Below are positions 9,550 to 19,100 of a stretch of DNA of 64,000 nt, one piece after another; the first letter of the stretch is position 1; each line of letters opens with the position of its first letter. The stretch lies in contig NZ_KQ040778.1 of NCBI RefSeq assembly GCF_000971975.1, positions 186,001-250,000 of the forward strand, given 5' to 3'. Below the pieces are notes generated by a model. That model was given only the letters and a program-made list of their open reading frames with translations, made no database searches and was not told the DNA's origin. Made by a program: the position numbers and the translations under genes. Source of the DNA: Paenibacillus algorifonticola. Lineage in GTDB: Bacteria > Bacillota > Bacilli > Paenibacillales > Paenibacillaceae.

Positions 9550-10211
9550 GCAGCCAGGAAATGTTGAAAATAATGATTATAGATGATCATGATATGGTTC
9601 GAACAGGATTGCGCACTTATTTAATGCTGGAGCCGAAATTTGAAGTCGTTGCAGAGGCGGGCAGCGGACAGGCTGCACTTGATAAGCTTGAAGCCGGCAT
9701 TCCAAAAGGGATGCCTGATGTACTGCTGATGGACTTAATGATGCCAGACATGGATGGCATTGAGACGACGAGACGGGTCATGGCGAAATATCCGGATGTG
9801 AAAATCGTCATGCTAACGAGCTTTTTAGAGGATGATAAAGTGTATGCCGCCATTGAAGCAGGGGCAGTCAGCTACGTGCTGAAGACGGTATCTGCGGAGG
9901 AGCTTATTTATGCGCTAAATGGTGCTTCGAAGGGCATGCCCGTTATGACAGCCGATGTATCTCAGGCTTTGACGCGCGGCCTTCGGCAGCGAACGGCACA
10001 ATCAGGAGATGAAGGGCTGACGGAGCGGGAGAAAGAAGTGCTGCTGCTTATCGCTGAGGGACGGTCAAATAAGGAAATTGGTGAAGAGCTGCATATTAGC
10101 ATTAAGACGGTCAAGACGCATGTCAGCAATTTATTAATGAAATGTGAGCTGGAGGATCGGACCCAGCTGGCAGTGCTAGCTCATCGCAAGGGTTGGGCTA
10201 GAAGCATATAA
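9546..10211 (+). CDS. liaR: LiaR-like NarL-family response regulator
   Basis: 221 residues. Receiver domain with acidic pocket (IIDDHD), phosphorylation site Asp in VLLMDLMMPDMDG and Lys in YVLKT; C-terminal LuxR-type helix-turn-helix (LTEREKEVLLLIAEGRSNKEI...HISIKTVKTHVSNLL). It is last in liaFSR. No liaIH genes, its usual main target, are in the window. Confidence 0.94.
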   Translation: MSSQEMLKIMIIDDHDMVRTGLRTYLMLEPKFEVVAEAGSGQAALDKLEAGIPKGMPDVLLMDLMMPDMDGIETTRRVMAKYPDVKIVMLTSFLEDDKVYAAIEAGAVSYVLKTVSAEELIYALNGASKGMPVMTADVSQALTRGLRQRTAQSGDEGLTEREKEVLLLIAEGRSNKEIGEELHISIKTVKTHVSNLLMKCELEDRTQLAVLAHRKGWARSI

Positions 10212-10333
10212 TCAGCATTAAAACGTATCCTTATTATTAACCATCACATAATGCAGCAAAAGGCGGGCTATACTAATTATGTACAGCGGCTAGATGAGCC
10301 GTGCTAAAGCGTACATAAAAGGAGCGTCTTGCT

Positions 10334-10744
10334 ATGATTTTGCTTTCATCAGAGCTGGAAGCCAGCCATCAATCCTTTATTGAAACCCGCGATATGCTGA
10401 CGCAGCATACGTTCGCTTTAGGCGGCAATTGGGATTATGCAGCTGGCTCGTTCGATCGTCCATTGGATGAAGCCCATAAAGTGTGGCTGCGGATTCCTTT
10501 TGAAGTGACGGACGGCACCATCGATAATAGCTCTTCGGATACGGATGCCAGTATTAAGCTGGGAACGCCTTATGTGCTTAAGCATTTATATAATGAAGGT
10601 AATGACGAGGAAGCTTCGGTACGGCTGGTAGGCGCCTTATTCGATCAATTTCAATCGCCGATTGATCCAGATGCTGACATTGAAAGCAAATGGGTCGAGC
10701 GGGCCAAGGACATTTTGCAGCAAGTGGAAAAGGCAATGACTTAA
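10334..10744 (+). CDS. YugN-like family protein
   Basis: 136 residues, the length of B. subtilis YugN. The family pattern is visible: a WDY motif (GGNWDYAAGSFDR), LRIPFEVTDGTID and a C-terminal helix with the conserved Pro-Asp-rich SPIDPDADIE. No signal or membrane segment. Function is unknown for the family. A good ribosome site (AAAAGGAG) precedes the ATG, and an intrinsic terminator closes this single-gene unit. Confidence 0.8.
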   Translation: MILLSSELEASHQSFIETRDMLTQHTFALGGNWDYAAGSFDRPLDEAHKVWLRIPFEVTDGTIDNSSSDTDASIKLGTPYVLKHLYNEGNDEEASVRLVGALFDQFQSPIDPDADIESKWVERAKDILQQVEKAMT

Positions 10745-10786
10745 GCATAAGCGGACTTCGAAAAATAAATAAAATAGGACGAAAGG

Positions 10787-10817
10787 CTCTCTATCACTCG
10801 CGATAGAGAGTTTTTTT
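10787..10817 (+). terminator. intrinsic terminator
   Basis: CTCTCTATC/GATAGAGAG hairpin followed by T7. Confidence 0.92.
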
Positions 10818-10945
10818 ATGTATGTTTAAATGTATTTTAATTTAATTTTAAGGTAGAATGTGCATGATAGGAGTACAACAATTAACCAGCAAGCAGTCTG
10901 AGAGGCTGAATTGCTTCATTGTATACCGATGAGGAGGAAACGGGA

Positions 10946-12574
10946 ATGGACGATCAGAATAAAAAGAACGGCTTTGATGATTTTTTCCAAAATCGTGAGG
11001 ACGGGCAGCGGAAGCAGGAGGATAACGTTCAGCCAGTCCAAGCTGATGAAGCATCTGCTGATTCTTCTGAACAGGCAAGCAAGCCTTCCTACTACTATTC
11101 TTACGGACCGTTTAAGTCGGGCGGCGCACCGGACAATAATGCGCTATCTGATGGGGCTGGAGCAGGCAATCATCCTATTGCGACTCCCGCTCCGCCATCC
11201 AGCCAGGAATCAGCGGCGGCATCCCAGCCGTTCAGCCAGCAGCAGGGGGAGCAGGCGAACTTCGCTGAAACCATGCCTCCTGCCTCAGTAAGGCCGTTCA
11301 GCTCATCGCAGTCATCTTCAAGAGGCGGTTGGCAGGTGAAGGAGCCGCAGCGCAGAACGTCATTCAAAGCGATGTTTTCTTCGTTTATTGCTGGGGTTTT
11401 AGTAGTAGGCTCTCTAATGTATGCTTCGGATGTGAACAATTGGTTCAGCAAGTCGGCGGAAGCGACTGTATCCCAGCAGGGGACTGCTACAGCGACGGGA
11501 CAAAACAGCGGACTCACCGCAGCATCTGACAGACCGGACGATATTGCTAAGCTGTTCGAGGCTTCAAGCCCGGCCGTTGTGAAAATTGAGACCTTTGCTT
11601 CGCCTACAAGAAGTAATGGCGGTTCATCGGCTGATTCCTTCTTTGAACAATTTTTTGGCCAGGATTATCCAGGAGCAGGCAGCCAGGAGCCAAACAATAA
11701 CAGCAACGGATTACAGGCAACGGGCAGCGGTACCGGATTCTTTTTCGACGCCTCCGGTTACATTCTGACGAACCAGCACGTCGTTGGCGGCGCAGAGAAA
11801 ATCGAAGTCACGGTGCAAGGCTACGATAAGCCACTTACCGCGCAACTGCTGGGCTCTGATTATAATCTGGATTTGGCTGTGCTTAAAGTAACGGATTCTA
11901 AAGCTTTTCCTACTTTGACGCTAGGCAACTCCGACAGCATTAAAATCGGCGATTGGGTCGCGGCGATCGGCAATCCATATGGCTTTGACCATACGATTAC
12001 CGTTGGCGTACTCAGCGCGAAGGAACGTCCGATTTCCATTCCGGATGAGCAAGGAACACGCAACTACGAGCATTTGCTGCAAACGGACGCATCGATTAAC
12101 CCAGGCAACTCTGGCGGACCGCTGCTCAATGTAAATGGCGAAGTCATCGGCATCAATACGGCTGTAAGCTCACAGGCGCAAGGAATCGGATTTGCGATTC
12201 CAACGAGCACGATTCAAGGCGTATTGGAGAATTTGAAAAATAACGTTGAAGTTCCGAAAGATCCGGTGCCTTTTATCGGAGCAGAGCTTGCTGACGTAAC
12301 GGATGCTATGGCGAAGCAGCTTGGCATGGATAAGGCCGAAGGCTCCATTGTCAGCAATGTATATTACAACTCTCCTGCATACCTGGGCGATCTGAAACAA
12401 TTTGACGTCATTATCGGCATTGACGGCAAAGTGTATAATAATACGCAGGATTTGATCGCGGCTATTAAGAAGAGAGCCGTTGGCGATGAGGTTCAGTTGA
12501 ATATTATCCGCAAAGGTGCGAAAATGGATTTGACGGTCACCATTGGCGACCGCAACAAGTTCAACGCAGAATAA
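10946..12574 (+). CDS. htrA: membrane-anchored HtrA/DegP serine protease
   Basis: About 542 residues. A long polar, Gln/Ser-rich cytoplasmic N-terminus precedes one membrane helix (about 142-162, MFSSFIAGVLVVGSLMYAS). The trypsin-like domain has the triad His278 (ILTNQHVVGG), Asp309 (NLDLAVLKV) and Ser389 (NPGNSGGPLL), and one PDZ domain ends the protein. HtrA degrades or refolds misfolded proteins outside the membrane. ATG 10946 is chosen because GAGGAGG lies just upstream. A two-component system follows after a terminator and is a candidate regulator, as CssRS is in Bacillus (inference). Confidence 0.95.
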   Translation: MDDQNKKNGFDDFFQNREDGQRKQEDNVQPVQADEASADSSEQASKPSYYYSYGPFKSGGAPDNNALSDGAGAGNHPIATPAPPSSQESAAASQPFSQQQGEQANFAETMPPASVRPFSSSQSSSRGGWQVKEPQRRTSFKAMFSSFIAGVLVVGSLMYASDVNNWFSKSAEATVSQQGTATATGQNSGLTAASDRPDDIAKLFEASSPAVVKIETFASPTRSNGGSSADSFFEQFFGQDYPGAGSQEPNNNSNGLQATGSGTGFFFDASGYILTNQHVVGGAEKIEVTVQGYDKPLTAQLLGSDYNLDLAVLKVTDSKAFPTLTLGNSDSIKIGDWVAAIGNPYGFDHTITVGVLSAKERPISIPDEQGTRNYEHLLQTDASINPGNSGGPLLNVNGEVIGINTAVSSQAQGIGFAIPTSTIQGVLENLKNNVEVPKDPVPFIGAELADVTDAMAKQLGMDKAEGSIVSNVYYNSPAYLGDLKQFDVIIGIDGKVYNNTQDLIAAIKKRAVGDEVQLNIIRKGAKMDLTVTIGDRNKFNAE

Positions 12575-12624
12575 TAATAAAGCAGCCAGCATATCGGTGC
12601 AGCCGGTGCTGAATGGTTACAATC

Positions 12625-12661
12625 AGGCGCAGAGGCGAACAATCTCTCTGCGTCTGTTTTT
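12625..12661 (+). terminator. terminator after htrA
   Basis: AGGCGCAGAG pairs with CTCTGCGTCT; GTTTTT follows. It separates htrA from the two-component operon. Confidence 0.85.
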
Positions 12662-12691
12662 ATGAAGCTTAAAGAACATGGGGGCGTACGG

Positions 12692-13381
12692 ATGAGAACA
12701 CAAATTATGGTTGTGGATGATGATGAGAAAATCACCTCTTTATTAAGGCGGAGCCTGATTTTTGAAGGATATGAAGTAACGACGGCGAGCAATGGCCTAG
12801 AAGGGCTGAAGCTGCTGATGACAGCGGAGCCACAGCTGCTCATACTCGACGTTATGATGCCGCATGTAGACGGCTGGGAAGTGTGCCGTAGAGTACGCGA
12901 AGGCGGGAGCACGGTTCCGATTCTGATGCTGACAGCCAAGGATGATATTACCGATCGGGTAAAAGGGCTGGATACCGGAGCTGACGATTATCTTGTGAAG
13001 CCGTTTGCACTCGAAGAGCTGCTTGCCAGAGTCCGTGCGCTGCTGCGCCGCAAGTCGGACAAGATTGAGGATACGGGCAGTAAAATCGTCTATGAGGATC
13101 TTGCTCTTGATCAAGATGCCCGCGAAGCGATTCGGAATGGCCGGCGTATTGAGCTGACAGCCAAGGAATATGATCTGCTGCTGCTCTTTATTCAGAACCC
13201 GCGCCGCGTATTGACCCGTGATGTCATTATGGAAAAAATATGGGGCTACGACTTCAGCGGAGAGTCGAATGTCCTTGAAGTTTATATTGCGATGCTGCGC
13301 CAAAAAATGGAGGAGGGCGGCGGCAAACGCATGATTCAAACCGTTCGCGGTACAGGCTATGTATTGCGGGGAGAGGGCTGA
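12692..13381 (+). CDS. OmpR/PhoB-family response regulator
   Basis: 229 residues. Receiver with VVDDDEK, phospho-accepting Asp in LLILDVMMPHVDG and Lys in LVKPFALEELLARVR; C-terminal winged helix with LTAKEYDLLLLFIQNP and TVRGTGYVLR. The ATG at 12692 follows a GGGGGCG ribosome site; an earlier in-frame ATG at 12662 lies in the terminator tail of htrA. It is followed after six bases by its kinase. Confidence 0.93.
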   Translation: MRTQIMVVDDDEKITSLLRRSLIFEGYEVTTASNGLEGLKLLMTAEPQLLILDVMMPHVDGWEVCRRVREGGSTVPILMLTAKDDITDRVKGLDTGADDYLVKPFALEELLARVRALLRRKSDKIEDTGSKIVYEDLALDQDAREAIRNGRRIELTAKEYDLLLLFIQNPRRVLTRDVIMEKIWGYDFSGESNVLEVYIAMLRQKMEEGGGKRMIQTVRGTGYVLRGEG

Positions 13382-13387
13382 TCAGCT

Positions 13388-14896
13388 ATGACCATACGGC
13401 TGCGTTTAACTTTGTGGTATTCAGCTTTGCTTGCGATGACGCTGCTGATATTTGGTTTTGCCATCTATATATTTGTTAATTACAATACGTACGGGCAGAT
13501 GAAAGATCAGCTGAAGGGCGAAGCGGATAGCTACAATGTAGTTGTCAACGAGCTCAACTTATTGATTGCCCCTTCGCAAGGGCGGTTTTATGAGCGTTCC
13601 TTTTATTTGCAAATTGTCAGATATAAAGAGGGCATTATTAATGCCAGCAAGGAACTGCTCAGTACAGGCATAAAATATCCGATACCTGACGTTAAGGAGA
13701 AAGTACAGGCTGGCTTTATAAAGGCCAACATTAAGGTAAATGATGCGAATATAACCTTTTTAATTTATCAGCGTCCCATTTACAGTGATGATTCCCAAAC
13801 GGACCTAGTTGGTCTTATACAGGTTGGCGCCATTGTTACTAGCGAGGAAAGTTATTTGAAGGCTTTAAAGACGATTTTGTTTACCGCATCGGTTATCGCC
13901 GTCTTGATAGCCTTTACAGTTGGCTTGCTGCTCGCTCGCCAGGTGCTGCGTCCAATTGAACGCGTTATTAAATCAACTGAGAAAATTCAAAGCGGTTCTG
14001 ATCTTAGTGTGCGTATACCAATGAGTGGTCCTAATGACGAAGTCGGCAGGCTCGTTTATAACCTCAACGTCATGCTGGCCCGTTTGGAGACGGCTTACAA
14101 TGAACTCGATGAATCCTATAAGGCGCAGCGCAGGTTCGTCTCGGATGCGTCGCATGAGCTGCGGACGCCGCTGACGACCATTCGGGGCAATATTGAGCTG
14201 CTCCAGCGGATGTGGGAAAAAACGAAGGATCCCGATGCATTGGATGGCATCGTGCTGGCGCTTGATAACCAGCGCTTCGGTCTTACGGTTGAGGCTATGC
14301 AGGATATTGCAGCGGAATCTCGCCGCATGTCGACGCTCGTTAATGATTTGCTAGCGCTCGCCCGTGCGGATGCCGGCTATGAAATGGAGAAAACCGTAGT
14401 GGCGATGCAGCCGCTCGTCGAGGAGGTTGCACGCCGCGCTCAATTGCTCCCGCGTACCGCGGAATGGCGCGTAGGCGATTTGTCGGAGCTCAGCGGCATT
14501 GAGGTCAGAGGCAATCAGGATTATTTGCAGCAGCTGCTGTTTATTTTTATTGAGAATGCATTCAAGTATACAGTAGAAGGCCATATTGAGCTTAGCGTGC
14601 GCAGCAAAGACAATCAAATCGGGATTACGGTCAGCGATACGGGCATGGGGATGAACCCTGAGGAAGTGCCGCATATATTCGACCGTTTCTATCGAGTGGA
14701 CGAATCGCGCGGCAAAACGATCGGAACAGGGCTCGGATTATCGATTGCAAAATGGATTATTGATGAGCATCGCGGCTCCATTGAAGTGCTGACGCGCACA
14801 GGTGAAGGGTCGGAGTTTACGATCTGGCTGCCAGTAGTCTTTTCTGAGACGACAGATTCGTCTATAATAGAAGGAACGGATCGAACTTTGGGCTAA
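13388..14896 (+). CDS. sensor histidine kinase, two membrane helices, HAMP
   Basis: 502 residues. TM1 (about 9-31), an extracytoplasmic sensor of about 130 residues, TM2 (about 160-183), HAMP, HisKA with H in [16 protein letters not shown], and HATPase with [15 protein letters not shown] and [12 protein letters not shown]. Unusual: after the H box the second HisKA helix is delayed by an insert of roughly 15-20 residues ([20 protein letters not shown]). It forms an operon with the regulator just upstream. The next gene ispH starts 31 bases later without a visible terminator. Confidence 0.93.
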   Translation: MTIRLRLTLWYSALLAMTLLIFGFAIYIFVNYNTYGQMKDQLKGEADSYNVVVNELNLLIAPSQGRFYERSFYLQIVRYKEGIINASKELLSTGIKYPIPDVKEKVQAGFIKANIKVNDANITFLIYQRPIYSDDSQTDLVGLIQVGAIVTSEESYLKALKTILFTASVIAVLIAFTVGLLLARQVLRPIERVIKSTEKIQSGSDLSVRIPMSGPNDEVGRLVYNLNVMLARLETAYNELDESYKAQRRFVSDASHELRTPLTTIRGNIELLQRMWEKTKDPDALDGIVLALDNQRFGLTVEAMQDIAAESRRMSTLVNDLLALARADAGYEMEKTVVAMQPLVEEVARRAQLLPRTAEWRVGDLSELSGIEVRGNQDYLQQLLFIFIENAFKYTVEGHIELSVRSKDNQIGITVSDTGMGMNPEEVPHIFDRFYRVDESRGKTIGTGLGLSIAKWIIDEHRGSIEVLTRTGEGSEFTIWLPVVFSETTDSSIIEGTDRTLG

Positions 14897-14927
14897 TGCC
14901 CACGGTTCAGAAAGCAGGTGCACCAAC

Positions 14928-15905
14928 ATGCAAATTGTTAAAATTTCACCGCGGGGCTATTGCTACGGCGTAGTTGACGCTATGGTACTCGCACTGCAAA
15001 CGGCTAGAAATCTTGAGCTGCCGCGGCCAATATATATTTTGGGAATGATTGTGCATAATGCGCATGTGACGGAAGCGTTCGAGCAGGAAGGCGTTATTAC
15101 GCTGGATGGGGAGAACCGTCTGGAAATTTTGGAGCAGGTCGAGCAGGGAACGGTTATTTTCACCGCTCACGGCGTTTCCCCAGAAGTTCGCAAGCGTGCC
15201 AAGGACAAGGGATTGACGGTTGTCGATGCAACTTGCCCTGATGTGACGCGCACCCATGATTTGATTCGCGAGAAGATGGCCGAGGACTATCATATTATTT
15301 ATATTGGCAAAAAAAATCACCCAGAGCCAGAGGGTGCCATTGGCGTCGCACCGGATCGCGTACATCTCATCGAGCGTGTCGAGGATATTGATTTGCTGGA
15401 AGTGCCGGAAGGCAAGATCGTCATTACGAATCAGACAACGATGTCGCAATGGGACATTCGCCATATTATTAGCAAGCTTATTGAAAAGTTTCCAACGGCG
15501 GAAGTCCACAATGAAATTTGCCTGGCAACGCAGGTTCGCCAAGAGGCCGTAGCAGGACAGGCTGGAGAAGCCCAGCTTTGTCTCGTCGTGGGTGATCCGC
15601 GCAGCAACAACTCCAACCGCCTGGCACAGGTGTCGGAGGAAATCGCAGGTGTTACCGCTTACCGTGTGGCAGATGTGTCAGAAATTAAACGGGAATGGCT
15701 CATTGGCATTGAACGTGTAGCCGTTACTTCCGGCGCCTCGACCCCTACGCCGCTTACGAAGGAAGTTATTACGTATTTGGAGCAATACAACGACGACGAC
15801 CCTTCAACGTGGGAAATCGTTCGTACTGTCAATATGGAGAAGCTGCTTCCTAATGCCCGCAAAAAATCAGTTGTTGCGCGCCCGGAAGTGCCAGAGACGC
15901 CTTAA
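14928..15905 (+). CDS. ispH: 4-hydroxy-3-methylbut-2-enyl diphosphate reductase
   Basis: Last step of the MEP isoprenoid pathway: an Fe-S enzyme reducing HMBPP to IPP and DMAPP. The 325-residue product has the three cluster cysteines in RGYCYGV (Cys12), DATCPDV and [11 protein letters not shown], the TAHGVSP motif, and VTSGASTPT near the C-terminus. The ribosome site is AAGCAGGTG. The terminator hairpin includes the stop codon. Confidence 0.97.
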   Translation: MQIVKISPRGYCYGVVDAMVLALQTARNLELPRPIYILGMIVHNAHVTEAFEQEGVITLDGENRLEILEQVEQGTVIFTAHGVSPEVRKRAKDKGLTVVDATCPDVTRTHDLIREKMAEDYHIIYIGKKNHPEPEGAIGVAPDRVHLIERVEDIDLLEVPEGKIVITNQTTMSQWDIRHIISKLIEKFPTAEVHNEICLATQVRQEAVAGQAGEAQLCLVVGDPRSNNSNRLAQVSEEIAGVTAYRVADVSEIKREWLIGIERVAVTSGASTPTPLTKEVITYLEQYNDDDPSTWEIVRTVNMEKLLPNARKKSVVARPEVPETP

Positions 15906-15918
15906 GGCGTCTTTTTTT
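15895..15918 (+). terminator. terminator of ispH, overlapping the stop codon
   Basis: AGACGCC-TTAA-GGCGTCT followed by T7; the TAA stop is in the loop. Confidence 0.93.
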
Positions 15919-15984
15919 CTATAGTTCGCTACACAAGAGGGGAAATGACATAAAACCGGCAAAGCACAAGCTTAAAGTTTCCCC

Positions 15985-16013
15985 TTGACGGGAAGCGCTG
16001 CTTCTTATATAAT
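15985..16013 (+). promoter_or_regulatory. sigma-A promoter of the DAHP synthase gene
   Basis: TTGACG (15985-15990), 17-base spacer, TATAAT (16008-16013). The leader to the start codon is about 80 bases, with AAGC-rich repetition but no recognised riboswitch. Confidence 0.8.
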
Positions 16014-16098
16014 CACTTTAACGAGTAAAAGCATAAAAGCCACAAAGCATAGAAGCGTCGAAGCGAACAAGCGTTTAAGTGGAAAAGGAGAGATTGAA

Positions 16099-17160
16099 AT
16101 GATCGTTATTACTAACCCGCATATTGAAGAAGCAAGAATTGCTGAAATTGTTACCCATATTGAAGCAGCAGGCGTTCAAGCCCATGTATCGAGAGGAACG
16201 GACCGTACCGTAATTGGCATTATTGGAAGCGCGGCGCCTACACTAGCCGAGCATCTTCGTCAGCTCAAGGGCGTTGAAAATGTCATTAAAATTTCCAAGT
16301 CCTACAAGCTTGCAAGTCGTGATTTTCACCCAGATGATACCATTATTGACATTAAAGGCGTTAAAATTGGTGGAAATAATTTAGTTATTATGGGTGGCCC
16401 TTGCGCAGTTGAAACACCAGAGCAAATTGATGAAATTGCCCGACTGGTTAAAGCGGCAGGTGGGCAGGTGCTTCGCGGTGGAGCCTTTAAGCCTCGCACA
16501 GGCCCATACAGCTTCCAAGGTGTTGGCGTTGAAGGCTTAGTTATGATGGCGGAAGCGGGACGCAAGCATGGCTTGCTAACGATTACCGAAGTGATGACGC
16601 CGGAATACGTAGATGTATGCGCCGAATATGCTGATATTCTTCAAGTGGGTACGCGCAATATGCAAAATTTCGACCTGCTCCGCAAGCTGGGAACGATCCA
16701 AACACCTGTTTTACTGAAACGGGGCTTCAGCTCAACGTACGATGAATTCCTGAATGCAGCGGAATATATTCTCGCTGGAGGCAATCCGAACGTTATGCTG
16801 TGTGAGCGCGGAATCCGAACATTCGAGACCTACACAAGAAATACACTTGACTTGTCAGCTATTCCTGTATTGCAAAGCCTCAGCCATTTGCCAGTCATCT
16901 CTGACCCAAGTCACGGCACAGGTCGCCGCGAGCTTGTAGAGCCAATGTCTAAGGCTTCAGTAGCTGCTGGAGCGAATGGATTGATCGTCGAAATGCATAC
17001 AGATCCAGATAATTCGATGACTGGGGACGGGGTACAATCGCTGTTTCCTGACCAGTTCGCTAATTTATTAAAGGATTTGGAGAAGCTCGCACCAATTGTT
17101 GGAAAAGAATTTTACACGGAGAAAGCGCCAGCAGAGGCTTTCAAAGAGTGGAAAATATAA
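16099..17160 (+). CDS. aroF: 3-deoxy-7-phosphoheptulonate synthase, type I-beta
   Basis: First step of the shikimate pathway: condenses PEP and erythrose 4-phosphate. 353 residues: an N-terminal ferredoxin-like regulatory domain (about 1-70), then the TIM barrel with GGPCAVE, LRGGAFKPRTGPYSFQG, DILQVGTRNMQNF, LLKRG, DPSHGTGRR and EMHTDPD, which hold the metal and substrate residues. The N-terminal domain is the allosteric module known from Thermotoga and Bacillus-type enzymes. The ATG follows AAAAGGAGAG; a longer in-frame start at 15985 would fall on the promoter. Confidence 0.95.
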   Translation: MIVITNPHIEEARIAEIVTHIEAAGVQAHVSRGTDRTVIGIIGSAAPTLAEHLRQLKGVENVIKISKSYKLASRDFHPDDTIIDIKGVKIGGNNLVIMGGPCAVETPEQIDEIARLVKAAGGQVLRGGAFKPRTGPYSFQGVGVEGLVMMAEAGRKHGLLTITEVMTPEYVDVCAEYADILQVGTRNMQNFDLLRKLGTIQTPVLLKRGFSSTYDEFLNAAEYILAGGNPNVMLCERGIRTFETYTRNTLDLSAIPVLQSLSHLPVISDPSHGTGRRELVEPMSKASVAAGANGLIVEMHTDPDNSMTGDGVQSLFPDQFANLLKDLEKLAPIVGKEFYTEKAPAEAFKEWKI

Positions 17161-17170
17161 TCGACCTATA

Positions 17171-17217
17171 AAGCCGTTAATTCCTATGAAAATAAAGGGA
17201 TTACGGCTTTTCCTTTT
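17171..17217 (+). terminator. probable terminator after DAHP synthase
   Basis: AGCCGTTAATTCC pairs with GGGATTACGGCT (one bulge), then TTTTCCTTTT. Confidence 0.7.
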
Positions 17218-17253
17218 GCCGTGTAGGAGGAATTGTGAACAAATGTGTAAACC

Positions 17254-17270
17254 TGTAAGTATAGCTAACA
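17254..17270 (+). promoter_or_regulatory. GlnR/TnrA box upstream of glnA
   Basis: TGTAA-GTATAGC-TAACA is a perfect match to TGTNA-N7-TNACA. It lies 28 bases before the -35 hexamer. Confidence 0.75.
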
Positions 17271-17298
17271 TCCGAATAAAAAATACCTCACATAACTA

Positions 17299-17328
17299 TT
17301 GACGATGATAATATCGTAGTTTTATAAT
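17299..17328 (+). promoter_or_regulatory. sigma-A promoter of glnA
   Basis: TTGACG (17299-17304), 18-base spacer, TATAAT (17323-17328). Confidence 0.8.
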
Positions 17329-17406
17329 AACGTCATGGTTTGGAACGATAGGAGAACGTTACCCGTTCAATACTAAGCAAATGTTCGGAAATGGAGGAAA
17401 TATCTG

Positions 17407-18831
17407 ATGTCAGTTCAAAATGTTTTGGACACAATTAAAGAAAACAACATTCAGTTTGTAGATTTCCGGTTCGTGGATCTTTTTGGTCATGCGCACCACA
17501 TTACCCTTCCTTCGACAGAAGTTGACGCCGATACTTTCGTAAATGGTGTAGCTTTTGACGGTTCCTCGATCCCGGGTTTCCGTGGTATCGAAGAGTCGGA
17601 TATGGTTATGATGCCAGATCCTGAATCGGTATTTATCGATCCTTTCACTGATCACCCGACATTGAACGTAATGTCTAACATTCATACGCCTGATGGCGAA
17701 CGCTACGAGCGCGATCCGCGCAGCATCGCTCAAAAAGCGGAAGAGTTTCTGCAAAAATCCGGTGTTGGCACGACAGCATTTTTCGCTCCTGAATCCGAAT
17801 TTTTCATTTTCGACGATGTTCGCTACGAAAGCTCGATGAACACTTCCTTCTATTCGGTTGATTCCGAAGAAGCTGGCTGGAATACAGCTCGCAAAGAAGA
17901 AGGCGGAAACCTTGGCTTTAAAGTTCCAGTTAAAGGCGGTTACGTTCCAGTAGCTCCGGTTGATTCCCAACAAGACATCCGCAGTGAAATGGTTCGTCTG
18001 ATGCAAGAAGCTGGTCTTCGCGTTGAGCGTCATCACCACGAAGTAGCAACTGCTGGTCAAGCAGAAATCAACTTCCGTTTTGATACGCTGACTAAAACAG
18101 CTGACAACCTATTGAAATACAAATATATTGTTCACAATACAGCTCGCCAATATGGAAAAGTTGCAACTTTCATGCCTAAGCCGCTGTTTGGCGATAACGG
18201 TAGCGGTATGCACGTTCACTCCTCCATCTTTGATGGCGACACGCCTTTGTTCTTTGAAAAAGGTGCTTACGGCAACCTGAGCCCGCTGGCTATGAACTAC
18301 ATCGGCGGAATTTTGCACCATGCTCCAGCGTTGATCGCGCTCACTAACCCGAGCACGAACTCGTTCAAACGTCTGGTTCCTGGCTACGAAGCTCCAGTTA
18401 ACCTGGTGTTCTCCAAAGGTAACCGTTCGGCTGCGATCCGTATTCCAATCGCTTCCGTTACACCTAAAGGCTGTCGTATCGAGTTCCGTACGCCTGACTC
18501 CACAGCTAACCCTTACCTCGCATTTGCAGCTATGCTGCTTGCAGGTCTTGACGGTATTAAGCGTAAGCTTGATCCAGTTGCTTTGGGCTATGGTCCTTTC
18601 GACAAAAACATTTACGAATTGCCAGAAGAAGAGAAGAAAGACATCCGCAGCGTACCTGGTACGCTTGACGAAGCGCTGAGCGCTTTGGAAGCAGATTCCG
18701 AATTCTTGACTGAAGGCGGCGTATTCTCCGAAGACTTCATCGCTAACTACGTTGCATTCAAACGCAACGAAGCGAAAACTGTATCGATCCGTGTTCATCC
18801 GCACGAGTACAGCCTGTACTTCGATTGCTAG
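17407..18831 (+). CDS. glnA: glutamine synthetase, type I (beta-like)
   Basis: ATP-dependent amidation of glutamate, a dodecameric cytoplasmic enzyme. 474 residues, about 30 longer than the Bacillus GSI-alpha enzyme (444) and close to the E. coli GSI-beta length. Motifs: DGSSIPGF, APESEFF, AGQAEINFRF, GNGSGMHVH-like NGSGMHVHSS, RIPIAS and RIEFRTPD. The loop KNIYELPEEE (Tyr about 403) aligns with the adenylylation loop of E. coli GlnA. Codon use is strongly biased (GGT, CGT, GTT), suggesting high expression. No glnR precedes it, so it may be a second glutamine synthetase gene. An upstream GlnR/TnrA box links it to nitrogen control. Confidence 0.96.
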   Translation: MSVQNVLDTIKENNIQFVDFRFVDLFGHAHHITLPSTEVDADTFVNGVAFDGSSIPGFRGIEESDMVMMPDPESVFIDPFTDHPTLNVMSNIHTPDGERYERDPRSIAQKAEEFLQKSGVGTTAFFAPESEFFIFDDVRYESSMNTSFYSVDSEEAGWNTARKEEGGNLGFKVPVKGGYVPVAPVDSQQDIRSEMVRLMQEAGLRVERHHHEVATAGQAEINFRFDTLTKTADNLLKYKYIVHNTARQYGKVATFMPKPLFGDNGSGMHVHSSIFDGDTPLFFEKGAYGNLSPLAMNYIGGILHHAPALIALTNPSTNSFKRLVPGYEAPVNLVFSKGNRSAAIRIPIASVTPKGCRIEFRTPDSTANPYLAFAAMLLAGLDGIKRKLDPVALGYGPFDKNIYELPEEEKKDIRSVPGTLDEALSALEADSEFLTEGGVFSEDFIANYVAFKRNEAKTVSIRVHPHEYSLYFDC

Positions 18832-18843
18832 AATGAACGTTGA

Positions 18844-18872
18844 AAGAGCCTCCTAGGGGGCTCTTTTTTTTC
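18844..18872 (+). terminator. terminator of glnA
   Basis: AGAGCC/GGCTCT hairpin with CTAG-containing loop followed by T8. Confidence 0.92.
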
Positions 18873-19032
18873 TGCCTAATCGCTGGAGTGAAAAGCATCC
18901 TTTAAAGGGACATTGGCAAGCCAGTAGCGGAAACCGATGGTCTTTTGTATACAAATATGTTGAAAAACCGAATATTAACAAGAAATCAATAATAAAGTGT
19001 TCGACTTTTGTCACGAAAAGACACGATACTAC

Positions 19033-19061
19033 TTGAAGCGGGCCTTTAAAATTGCTATTAT
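19033..19061 (+). promoter_or_regulatory. sigma-A promoter of serC
   Basis: TTGAAG (19033-19038), 17-base spacer, TATTAT (19056-19061), 40 bases before the start codon. Confidence 0.7.
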
Positions 19062-19100
19062 AGCGTTATCATGTTAATAACTAAAGGTGGTTATCCGAAG

